NCBI RefSeq assembly: GCF_947623445.1
Contig: NC_135243.1
Location: 8,496,501 to 8,560,500, forward strand
DNA from: Clavelina lepadiformis
Taxonomy: Eukaryota > Chordata > Ascidiacea > Aplousobranchia > Clavelinidae
DNA: 64,000 nucleotides
Direction of reading: 5' to 3'
Of the stretch, positions 13,543-25,466 are shown piece after piece; position 1 is the first letter of the stretch; each line of letters begins with the position of its first letter. The notes beneath the pieces were generated by a model that saw nothing but the letters and a program-made list of their open reading frames with translations, made no database searches and was not told the DNA's origin. The position numbers were made by a program, and so were the translations under genes.

Positions 13543-16500
13543 GTGAGATACATATAGCTAAAGCTGACACGTTGAGACATAGATAAATAATTAATTATCA
13601 GTGGTAAGGTTAAAAGTGGGCATTTCCAATAAAGACTTCTTATCACCATAGTCGCTGGAAAACAACCTTGAAATGTACTAAAAGGAGTGTTCACACGAAA
13701 TTATTATGAGCAATTTTCCAAATATCAATCGACAGTCAAAATGTTTATCAAAAAACAATTTCATAAATTTCAATTCATAAGTAGAAAACGCTTTTGCAAG
13801 AAATGATGTAATGGTATTAAAAATACCACCCAGACCCCTACACACTCAGCTGCACGGGTAAAATAAAAAATAATTTCATTCGAAGGATCGTTGATGCAGC
13901 ACTGTTCGCTGTAAACATGTGATTCCAACTTCAGGTATATTGAACTAAATATGTTGATTCGCAACAGCAATTAACCTTGCGGTTTCGTCAATTTAAGACA
14001 AGCTTTGGTAGCTACAAACTTCAAACATTCCAAAACTACTTTCATATGTTATAGTAGGCTATAACACATTTAAATCATCCAAAATTCAAAATTTAAAATA
14101 TGATCGATGACGGTGATTAAGTGTAAAATCTAGGATTTGCGATTGAAACAAAACACACAGCAGATAACACTACTTAATTGTTGACAAGTGCAACAAAGAT
14201 TGTAATATAAAGGTTGCATTTTGGAAGCAGGAAGCTTTCTGAAACTCGGAAATAATTAAATTAGGCAAAGAATAGAAAATCTTTTACCCACACTGGATTA
14301 AATCGTATGAATGAAACAAATCTCAAAGTCTGTTGTCATTTTGTTAAAAACCTGAAAATACGTTTTACCGACGAGACGCATTAACGTCAAAATGAAGAGG
14401 TCTCAAGGATACGGAACTTTCTCCATTCATGTCCGGTATTGTTCCTGGAGGAAACGAAAACTGAAAACGTTGGAAGAGCGATATTGTGGTGATAAAAAGC
14501 TCCATGTTTGCCAGTTGTTGTCCAAGACAACTTCGTGTTCCGACGCCGAAGAGCATCCAGTTGGAAGATTTCACAAACTTTCCATTTTCATCCAAATGTC
14601 GTTTAGGTCGAAATACTTCAGGCTCCGGCCATCGGTTTTCATCATGATGAATGGCCCAAATATTTGTGAGAATGATGGCTCCTTTAGGAATATGGTAACC
14701 CATTAAAGTAGCGTCGCGTGATGCTCTGTGCGGAACATTAAGTGGTACTATTGGTCGAATTCTTGTTACCTCCTGTGGAAAAATCAAACCATTTGTAAAT
14801 ATCTTCAACAAAGCGGATACATGTCTTTAATACTGCAAATTCTGTGATGAATATATTGTGATTTTGTGCTGTGTAAAAGTTTAAAGTGTACCTGAATAAC
14901 TGCTCGGGTATACGGAAATCTATTCATTAGCGAAATCTTCGGAACACCACTTTGCCCAATAACATCATCGATTTCTTGTTGCATTTTTTTCTGCACATCC
15001 GGGTACTTGCACAAATAGAGTATAATCCAGCAGACAGCAGTAGATGTTGTATCGGTCCCAGCAACAAAAATATCCCTCACCAGCGAGACAAGCTGATCGA
15101 GAAAGAAGGAGGTGTTCGGTTTCCAGTCGCTGGAACATTCTTCTACTTCCACCTCCTCGGATTTTAGGACGTGCCTCCACGTTTTGGAACTATGAACTAC
15201 ACCTTCGCCTAAGTTTGATTTATGGCTTTATTTGTTAAACAGAAAACTTCTAAAGCAAAAGATAAAAAGAATGATTCATATGGCTATATAAAATGTTATT
15301 ATGCAGTGTTAAAAATGAATGTAACAAAACTTCAATCTAGCTCTTGATATAGTTGAACTGAAACTTAGTAAGGTTGAATTTAGGTTAAAGTGCGAAGTAT
15401 ATGTAATTATGTATACGTATACGGTATGTACATACGCGTTTTGTTCAGGTTCGTATGTGGTTATTTTACCTAATACTTATTACAAGGCAGACTGGACAAA
15501 AATGGACATCGTTGCGTGTTAGGTATTGGGTTGTCCAAGTGGAACAAAAAACGCGTAATCGCGGGCAATAACACTTTAATAGGAATGGGGTGGTGGGTTT
15601 GGATCATTGTTGGCTAAATGTTTGCTGGGAAACGTTTCAGTCTGTATACGCTCGCGGCTGCAGTGTAATTGCAGTTGCAGACTGAGTTCAGGGTATAGGC
15701 TGGGTTGTAGTTATAATCCGATATATAATCCATTGTGGAAAGTGTAGTACATGTAAGCACGCGATTTATCAAGATGCACGAAATCATCACATATAAATAG
15801 GCAGTGTTTTCTTAAAGTCGTTTTGAGGGACCGAAACCGTCTCTTGAATTTCTCCAACGGTCTCTCAAAAATTGTTTTTCTGCAACTGCAGCAGAAAATT
15901 AAAATTTACCGTATATGCTGGTGTATAAGCTCACTCCTTGTTCTAATTAAATGTACGGTACTGGTGGTTTGGCGTTATCATTACACGCATTTTGTTGTGA
16001 CAACTAACTATGCATGAACCTCAAAACAAACTTTTGTTCAGAATTTCAGACAAAAAAAACAGAGAAAAGAAAAGAGCGATGACGTATGAGAATAGGCAAT
16101 CCTATCAAGCACAGGGTTTCCATATTGGAGTTTTCCCTGCTAAATTCTTCAATTTTGGCGTTTTCTAAGACGTTTGGCACGAGATTTTTGACTAAGCAAT
16201 TCGACATGTTTTTTTAAAAGCTGTTTTAAACCAACTTTCTATGTGAAAGGAATGCATCACCTGGGATGATGCTGATTTTAAAGGAAAATATTTTAGTTTT
16301 CGGTTAACTTGCAAGCCGCTGACCCAAAATTCATTATCGGTGAGTTGTCGTTTGATTTAATTTAACCGATGTCTGGCGGCCAATTTTACACCAAAGAAAG
16401 GCGACAAAAATACAGTTGTACCTAAGTATATTTTTTTTTGAAATTTTATCAATTATCCATTAGTATGCCGGATTATTGCATAAGAGGCTACACCGCAATT

Positions 16501-19430
16501 CAACTAGTAACCCTTCAGCACAATAACACACATTAAACGATCACGCACATAATAAGTTAATAATAAGTAATTCGTTTAAGCAGCTATAAAATTTCTTAGC
16601 GGTCGCCAAAGTTAAACCTTAAAAAAACACTGTAGATAGGGAAAAAAGTTTGGCGTGCACGTTGATTGTACGTACAATCTGCAACTGCAAGTACATTGCA
16701 GCCGCCAGCCTACACAGACTAAAAACTTTCCGTCCATTGTGGCCAACAATGCTCTCAACTCGACACACCATTTTTAACATGTGTTTGTTTCTATTTGACC
16801 AACCCAATATCTCGCACGTAACGATTTTCACTTTTTTCTAGTTTGGCTTGCCATAAAAATTAGGTTATCTTACAAGCCAGAAAATGTCACTAAGAACGAG
16901 TATTTGTTTACGGTAAAATAGTCAGAGTTGTTTCAAACTTTTCCAAGGCACTGCAGAGTTTAGTTTTTTTTGCTTAAGTTGCTTAAGTTGCTTAAGTTAC
17001 CTTCAAAGTCAGCCTGCCCAGTCCTTGCCATTTCCGTCAGGAAGCAGTCGATGAAATCACGTGGATTGTTGGGATCGTTTGATCCCTGATGTGCTTTTAT
17101 TTCTATGATGATCAGATCGTTGATTCGTTGACCTAATTCTTGACTTTTTTTCCATAAGTTTGAAAAAAATGGTAAATGACGTAGAAATGGGGCGAATAGC
17201 ATTAGACTTCCCAGAACTGCATTATCATTTTGAACAAATAAGGAATAAATAAGGTCTTGAAACTCCTTGCTTTCCTTACCCACATCATGACCAAACACAA
17301 TGCTCGAAATGACGCTAGAAATTGCTTCGTACACCTTCGCATGTATTTGAAATGGCCCAGATAGTCCACTATCCCCGCACAAGTCGTCAATTTTCGTGCA
17401 CAGTTCTCTGGAAATTTCTATCAAACGAGGCTCCAAGCTGCGTCGGCCCATTCCGAATTCTCGTAAAGTGTACAAGCCGAAACGCCTCTGTTCCCGGTGG
17501 AAATCAGTGCTGTTAATCATAACGATCCCTTTACCATCACTTAGCATAGGAACAGATTGTGGTCGGTCGTTGAAACAGTCATTCTTTGCAAATGCCTTGT
17601 ATGCAATCTCTGGACTGCTGATAACAACGACATCCATAGTTCCTACTTTCACGCCATATAAAGGACCGTAAATTTTGGCCCATTTCTGAAACAACTTCTC
17701 CGCAAAGCTTCCCAGCGAAAATAGAACACCGAACAATGGAATTCCTTTGGTTCCAGGTAGGCCATTAGGGGGTTGTTTGTACCAGAAATACCATACCAAA
17801 AACGAAGTCAAGGCTATTAGTATGGTAGCGGTCACAAACGGATTAACAGTAACATACATGACAAATCTTATCCTTTTTCCTGGGTATAACTAAGCTTTGG
17901 TAAAACTTACAGCGAATACTGTATAGTGTATACCAATAGCCAAAAATGCACTTTCACATTTTGTTTCTATATTGTTATAACTGTACTTTCAAGCTAACTC
18001 CAAGTATACACAAGTTATATAACGTTACGTAATGTTCCTTGGTTATGTTTGCCAGTTACATTTTTTCATTACGTAAGCCGTTCCAATGTGATCAAAATTA
18101 AGTATGCTAAGGGACTTTTCCAAGAATCTTGCGTAAACAAAATAATTAACCTTGAGCCATAATACTTTATTAGATCCTTTTTCAAGTTTCTTCTAACTAC
18201 CGCATTTTTAGGTAGTAACCGTTATGGTGTACATAACTACTGTTCACAGCCTTTTTCGAGCTCTCCTGGTATAGCCTAGTGCCCTAGTCTGTGACTGAAT
18301 AAACAAGCCCTTTTACGGTCTAGTGAATTATGAACAGCAAATGGCCTTTGTGGTGGTCCAAGTGATACAATATTTGAAAAAATGGCATTCAAATGAACTC
18401 CAAGTGTAAGCTACAGAATAAAAGATGCTAATCTCGTGAAAAATATTTTTGCCAAGTTCTTCCAGCACTCCGTTTGCAGTTTGATCTATTGGGCCACTCT
18501 CGTATGCTTGCTTTGTATGATCTCAAAAACCTATCAAAAGTGGTTACAAAAACTAAACCTACTTTAGGAATCGATTTGGGTTTCCACCTTCAAAACACGA
18601 CAAACTGAACTGCTTTGTACACGCAAATTTGTACCCAAAGTCTGCTACACAACGTTATAAATGCAACGGGCCAACGAGCAAAATACTCGCTACTAAGCTT
18701 TCTGAGTGTAGCGAGCGCGTGAACTAGGTTTGCACACTTTTAAGTATTACTTTCTAAGAGGCAGTGATGTGTGTTATCAAACGTCAGTTACTTGGAACAA
18801 ACAATGTGTGCGTTCTTCTCTATACTTGATTTGAATCGATTTCGATAACAATTGCAAACACTGACCGATAAGAATAGTCCCAGTATTTCTATAGCTGCAT
18901 TCGTTGGCAAAAGTTTTGCTTGGCACAACCAGCAAAATACGAGCATGATACTCTGTTCAGTTTAGTTATTAGATTATATTTCCTTGTTAACCTGACTCCC
19001 GGAATTGTATTCACAATTCACATTCAATCAGATTTCTTGTTGTGTTAGAAGTACAGTACTTTCTAATACTTGGGGCTAGCAATGCAGTATTTCCGAAAAG
19101 AAGTAAGCCTACTCCACCCTTGTTGCTGTTTATCATTACCTACGCAGGTACAAGCATTTCTAAGCAACAACGCGTTGTGTTTCAACTTTCAAAGTGTCTG
19201 CGAAAGTGCTACAACGGTAGAATGCGATGCTTAAGAATACAGCACGCTTACGCAGGTAATGTTTCGGGTGTACAATGTCCACTTGGCTACGTTTTGCTGG
19301 GCTAAGGTTAGGCCTAGGCAACAAATCATTAATTGTCCAATGGTCATAGTCAACTGAATTAAACTTACAACTTAAACATTACCTTTTTAATGTTTTTTTT
19401 TTTAAATAAAAGGATTAATCTATATCGTAT
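13543..19430. repeat. Tandem segmental duplication, unit 1
   Basis: This ~5.9-kb block, including one complete P450 gene and its flanks on both sides, is repeated directly at 19453-25466. The match begins at GTGAGATACATATAGCTAAA in both units and ends at TCGTAT. Introns and intergenic DNA are still readily aligned, so the event is fairly recent. The unit contains the gene at 17859-14365. Confidence 0.93.
14365..17859 (-). CDS. Cytochrome P450, CYP2 clan, tandem copy A
   Basis: Exons 17859-17001, 15208-14892 and 14772-14365 on the minus strand (phases 1 and 0) give 527 aa. Visible in order: hydrophobic anchor (about residues 6-25), PPNGLPG hinge (30-36), helix C with His121 in place of Trp, I-helix AGTDTT (336-341), ExxR (EVTR, 393-396), PKRH (448-451) and the haem loop FGVGTRSCLG with Cys474. 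The PERF-region Glu is Lys here, whereas the sister copy has PERH. Every frame and splice site is intact. The start is the ATG that is also conserved in the sister gene. The product should be an ER-bound monooxygenase of unknown substrate. First-exon identity to copy B is about 92% by my count; the last exon differs at only two residues. Confidence 0.93.
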
Positions 19431-19452
19431 GTTTTGACAATGTTTTGACAAA
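17860..19452. other. Intergenic part of duplication unit 1
   Basis: Upstream flank of tandem copy A, with a close counterpart upstream of copy B (23898-25466). No coding exon is supported. The junction between the two units lies at 19431-19452, where a short TTTTGACAA unit is itself doubled. Confidence 0.6.
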
Positions 19453-22400
19453 GTGAGATACATATAGCTAAAGCTGACACGTTGAGACATAGATAAATAA
19501 TTATTATTATCAGTGGTAAGGTTAAAAGTGGGCATTTCCAATAAAGACTTCTTATCACCATAGTCGCTGGAAAACAACCTTGGAATGTACTAAAAGGAGT
19601 GTTCACACGAAATTATTCGATCAGAGCAATTTTCCAAATATGAATCGACAGTCAAAATGTTTATCAAAAAACAAATTCATAAATTTCAATCAATAAGTAG
19701 AAAACGCTTTTGCAAGAAATGATGTAATGGTATTAAAAAATACCACCCAGGCCCCTACACACTCAGCTGCACGGGTAAAATAAAAAATAATTTTATTCGA
19801 AGGATCGTTGATGCAGCACTGTACGCTGTAAACATGTGATTCCAACTTCAGGTATATTGAACTAAATATGTTGATTCGCAACAGCACTTAACCTTGCGGT
19901 TTCGTCAATTTAAGACAGCCTTTGGTAGCTACAAACTTCAAATATTCCAAAACTACTCTCATATTTTATAGTAGGCTATAACACATTTAAATCATCCAAA
20001 ATTCAAAATTTAGATTATGATCGATACTAACATATGAAATAATATGTATTTGTAACTCCTGCTTTGATATATTTGAACCGAATTGATGTATCAAGATTAA
20101 GTGTAAAATCTAGGATTTGCGATTGAAACAAAACACACAGCAGATAACACTACTTAATTGTTGACAAGTGCAACAAAGATTGTAATATAAAGGTTACATT
20201 TTGGAAGCAGGAAGCTTTCTAAAACTCGGAAAAGATTAAATTAGGCAAAGAATAGAAAATCTCTTATTCACACTGGATTAAATCGTATGAATGAAACAAA
20301 TCTCAATGTCTGTTGTCAGTTTGTTAAAAACCTGAAAATAATTTTTACCGCCGAGACGCATTAACGTCAAAATGAAGAGGTCTCAAAGATACGATACTTT
20401 CTCCATTCATGTCCGGTATTGTTCCTGGAGGAAACGAAAACTGAAAGCGTTGGAAGAGCGATATTGTGGTGATGAAAAGCTCCATGTTTGCCAGTTGTTG
20501 TCCAAGACAACTTCGTGTTCCGACGCCGAAGAGCATCCAGTTGGAAGATTTCACAAACTTTCCATTTTCATCCAAATGTCGTTCAGGTCGAAATACTTCA
20601 GGCTCCGGCCATCGGTTTTCATCATGATGAATGGCCCAAATATTTGTGAGAATGATGGCTCCTTTAGGAATATGGTAACCCATCAAAGTAGCGTCGCGTG
20701 ATGCTCTGTGCGGAACATTAAGTGGTACTATTGGTCGAATTCTTGTTACCTCCTGTGGAAAAATCAAACCATTTGTAAATATCTTTAACAAAGCGGATAC
20801 ATGTCTTTAATACTGCAAATTCTGTGATGAATATATTGTGATTTTGTGCTGTGTAAAAGTTTAAAGTGTACCTGAATAACTGCTCGGGTATACGGAAATC
20901 TATCCATTAGGGAAATCTTTGGAACACCGCTTTGCCCAATAACATCATCGATTTCTTGTTGCATTTTTTTCTGCACATCCGGGTACTTGCACAAATAGAG
21001 TACAATCCAGCAGACAGCAGTAGCTGTTGTATCGGTCCCAGCAACAAAAATATCCCTTACTAGCGAGACAAGCTGATCGAGAAAGAAGGAGGTGTTCGGT
21101 TTCCAGTCGCTGGAACATTCTTCTACTTCTACCTCCTCGGATGTTAGGACGTGCCTCCACGTTTTGGAACTATGAACTACACCTTCGCCTAAGTTTGATA
21201 AGCTTTGTTAAGCTTTGATAAGCTTTGTTTGATAAGATTTGTTAAACAGAAAGCTTCTAAGGTAAAAGATAAAAAGAATGATTCATATGGCTATATAAAA
21301 TGTTATTACGCAGTGTTAAAAATGAATGTAACAAAACTTCCATTTAGTTCCTGATATAGTTGAACTGAAACTTAGTAAGGTTGAATTTAGGTTAAAGTGC
21401 GAAGTATATGTATACGTATACGGTATGTAGGCCTACATACGCGTTTTGTTCAGGTTCGTATGTGGTTATTTTACCTAATACCTATTACAAGGCAGACTGG
21501 ACAAAAATGGACGTCGTAACGTGTTAGGTATTGGGTTGTCCAAGTGGAACAAAAAACGTGTAATCGCGGGCAATAACACTTTAATAGGAATGGAGTGATG
21601 GGTTGGGATCATTGTAGGCCAAATGTTTGCTGGGAAACGTTTCAGTCTGTATACGCTCGCGGCTGCATTGTTACTGCAGTTGCAGACTGAGTTTAGGGTA
21701 TAGGCTGGGTTGTAATTATAATCCGATATATAATCCATTGTGGACAGTTTAGTAGGCCTACATGTACGCACGCGACTTATCAAGATGGTCGACAACATCA
21801 CATATAAACAGGCAGTGTTTTCTTAAAGTCGTTTTGAGGGACCGAAACGGTCTCTTGAATTTCTCCAACGGTTTCTCAAAAATTGTTTTTCTGCAACTGC
21901 AGCAAAAAGTTAAAAATTACCGTATAGGCTATGCTGGTGTATAAGCTCATTCCTTGTTCTAATTATATGTACGGTACTGGTGGTTTGACATTATCATTTC
22001 ACGCATTTTGTCGTGACAGCTAACTATGCATGTACCTCAAGTTCAATTTTTGTTCAGAGTTTCAGACAAAAAAGACAAAGAAAAGAAAAGAGCGATGACG
22101 TATGAGAATAGGCAATCCTATCAAGCACAGTGTTTCCATATTGGAGTTTTCCCTGCTAAATTCTTCAATTTTGGCGTTTTCTAAGACATTTGGCACGAGA
22201 TTTTTGACTAGGCATTTCGACATATTTTGGTAAAACCTGTTTTAAACCAACTTTCTATGTGAAAGAAATGCATCACCTGGGATGATGCTGATGTTAAAGC
22301 AAAATATTTTAGTTTTCGGTTAACTTGCAAGCCGCTGACTTAAAATTCATTAATTATCGGGGAGTTGTCGTTTGATTTAATTTAACCGATGTCTGGCGGC

Positions 22401-25400
22401 AAATTTTACACCACAGAAAGGCGACAAAAATACAGTTGTACCTAAGTATATTTTATTTGAAATTTTATCTATTATCCATTTGTATGCCAGATTATTGCAT
22501 TAGACAGGCTACACCGCAATTCAACCAGTAACCCTTCAGCACAATAACACACATTAAACGATCACGCACATAATAAGTTAATAATTAGTTAATAATGAGT
22601 TAATAATAAGTAACTCGTTTAAGCAGCTATAAAATTTCTTAGCGGTTGCCAAAGTCAAACCATAAAAAAACACTGTAGATAGGGAGAAAACGTTTGGCGT
22701 GCACGTTGATTGCAGCCTACATGCAATCTGCAACTGCAAGTACATTGCAGCCGCCAGCCTGCACAGACCAAATTCAATCCGTCCATTGTGGCCAACAATG
22801 CTCTCAACTCGACACACCATTTTTAACATGTGTTGTTCCTATTTGACCAACCCAATATCTTGCACGTAACGATTTTCACGTTTGTCTAGTTTGGCTTGCC
22901 ATAAAAATTAAGTTAACTATAAGCCATAAAACGTCACTAAGAGCGAGTATTTGTTTACGGTAAAATAGTCAGAGTTGTTACAAATTTTTCCAAGACACTG
23001 CAGAGTTTAGTTTTTTTTGCTTAAGTTACTTAAGTTACCTTTAAAGTCAGCCTGCCCAGTCCTTGCCATTTCCGTCAGGAAGCAGTCGATGAAGTCACGT
23101 GGATTGTTGGGATCATGTGACTCCTGATGTGCTTTTATTTCTACGTTGATCCGATCGTTGATTCGTTGACCTAATTCTTGACTTTTTTTCCAAATGTTTG
23201 AAAAAAATGGTAAATGACGTAGAAATGGGGCGAATAGCATTAGACTTCCCAGAAATCCATCATCATTTTGAACAAATAAAGTATAAATAAGGTCTTGAAA
23301 CTCCTTGCTTTCCTTACCCACATCATGACCAAACACAATGCTCAAAATGACGCTAGAAATTGCTTCGTACACCTTCGTATGTATTTGAAATGGCCCAGAT
23401 ATTCCACTATTCCCGCACAAGTCGTCAATTTTCGTGCACAGTTCTCTGGAAATTTCTATCAAACGAGGCTCCAAGCTGCGTCGGCCCATTCCGAATTCTC
23501 GTAAAGTGTACAAGCCGAAACGTCTCTGTTCGCGATGGAAATCAGTGCTGTTAATCATAATGATCCCTTTACCATCACTTAGCATAGGAACAGTCTGTGG
23601 TCGGTCGTTGAAACAGTCATTCTTTGCAAATGCCTCGTATGCAATCTCTGGACTGCTGATAACAACGATATCCATAGTTCCTACTTTCACGCCATATAAA
23701 GGACCGTAAATTTTGGCCCATTTCTGAAACAACCTCTCCGTAAAGCTTCCCAGCGAAAAAAGAACACCGAACAATGGAATTCCTTTGGTTCCAGGTAGGC
23801 CATTAGGGGGTTGTTTGTACCAGAAATACCATATTAAGAACGAAGTCAAGACTATTAGTATGGTAGCGGTCAAAAATGGATTAACAGTAACATACATGAC
23901 AAATCTTATCCTTTTTCCTGGGTACAACTAAGCTTTGGTAAAAATTACAGCGAATACTGTATACCAATAGCCAAAAATGCACTTTCACATTTTGTTTCTA
24001 TATTGTTATAAGTTATAATAACTGTACTTTCAAGCTAACTCCAAGTATACACAAGTTATATAACGTTACGTAATGTTCGTTGGTTATGTTTGCCAGTTAC
24101 ATTTTTTCATTACGTAAGCCGTTCCAATGTGATCAAAATTAAGTACGCTAAGGGACTTTTCCAAGAATCTTGCACAAACAAAATAATTAACCTTAAGCCA
24201 TAATACTTTCTTAGAGCCTTTATCAAGTTTCTTCTAACTACCGCATTTTTAGGTAGTAACCAACTAACCATTATGGTGTACATACCTACTGTCCACAGCT
24301 TTTTGTGAGCTCTCCCGGTATAGCCTAGCCTGTGACTGAATAAATAAGCCTTTTCACGGTCTAGTGAATTATGAGCAACAAATGGCCTTTATGGTGGTCC
24401 AAGTGATCCAATATGTGAAGAAATGGCATTCAAATGAACTCCAAGTGTAAGCTACAGAATAAAAGATGCTAATCTCGTGAAAAATATTTTTGCAAAGTTC
24501 TGCAAGCACTCCGTTTGCAGTTTGATCTATTGGGCCACTCTCGTATGCTTGCTATGTATGATTTCAAAAACCTATCAAGAGTGGTTACAAAAACTAAACC
24601 CACTTTAGGAATCGATTTGGGTGTCAACCTTCAAAACACAACAACTGAACAGCTTTGTACAACCAAATTTGTACCGAAAGTCTGCTACACAACTTTATAA
24701 ATTCAATGCGCCAACGAGCATAATACTCGCTACTAAGGTTTCTGAGTGAAGCGAGCGCGTGAACTACGTTTGCACACTTTTAAGTATGACTTTCTAGGAG
24801 GCAGGGATGTGTGTTACCAAACGTCAGCTACTTTGAACAAACAATTGCAAACACGTGTGCGTTCTTTTCTATACTTGGTTTGAATCGATTTCGATAACAA
24901 TTGCAAACACTGACTGATAAGAATAGTCCCAGTATTTCTATAGCTGCATTCGTTGGCAAAAGTTTTGCTTGGCACAACTAGCAAAATACGAGCATGTTAC
25001 TCTGTTCAGTTTAGTTATTAGATTACATTGGTAACTAGTACCTTGACTCTCGGCATTGTATTCACATTGAATCAGATTTCTAGTTGTGTTAGAAGTACAG
25101 TACTTTCTAATACTTGGGGCTAGCAATGCAGTATTTGCGAAAAGAAGTAAGCCTACTCCACCCTTGTTGCTGTTTATCATTACCGACGCAGGTACAAGCA
25201 TTTCTAAGCAACAACGCGTTGTGTTTCAAAGCGTCTGCGAATGTGCTACAACGGTAGAATGCGATGCTTAAGAATACAGCACGCTTACGCAGGTAATGTA
25301 CCAGCTGTACAATGTCCACTTGGCTACGTTTTGCTGGGCTAAGGTTAGGCCTATTGGCAACAAATCATTAGTTGTCCGATGGTGATTGTCAACTGAATTA

Positions 25401-25466
25401 AACTTACAACTTAAACGTTATCTTTTTAATGTTTTTTTTAAATAAAAGAATAAATCTATGTCGTAT
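19453..25466. repeat. Tandem segmental duplication, unit 2
   Basis: Direct repeat of 13543-19430 carrying the second P450 gene. It is slightly longer, mainly because of about 68 extra bases near 20026-20093 that resemble sequence at 26347-26401, plus small insertions near 21200-21230 and 22585-22605. Confidence 0.93.
20345..23897 (-). CDS. Cytochrome P450, CYP2 clan, tandem copy B
   Basis: Exons 23897-23039, 21188-20872 and 20752-20345 on the minus strand give 527 aa, with exon lengths identical to copy A (859, 317 and 408 nt). Motifs are the N-terminal anchor, PPNGLPG, helix-C His121, I-helix AGTDTT (336-341), EVTR (393-396), PERH (448-451) and FGVGTRSCLG with Cys474. The start is the ATG at 23897, conserved with copy A; the upstream in-frame TTG is not used in this call. 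Frames are open throughout. Copies A and B differ mostly by conservative changes (Val/Ile, Asp/Asn, Lys/Arg), as expected for two genes under constraint. Substrate unknown. Confidence 0.93.

Noticed and set aside
20785..21218. Apparent break in the middle exon of P450 tandem copy B
   Set aside because: The frame is open through the whole exon 21188-20872; the shorter apparent frame only reflects the lack of an internal start codon.
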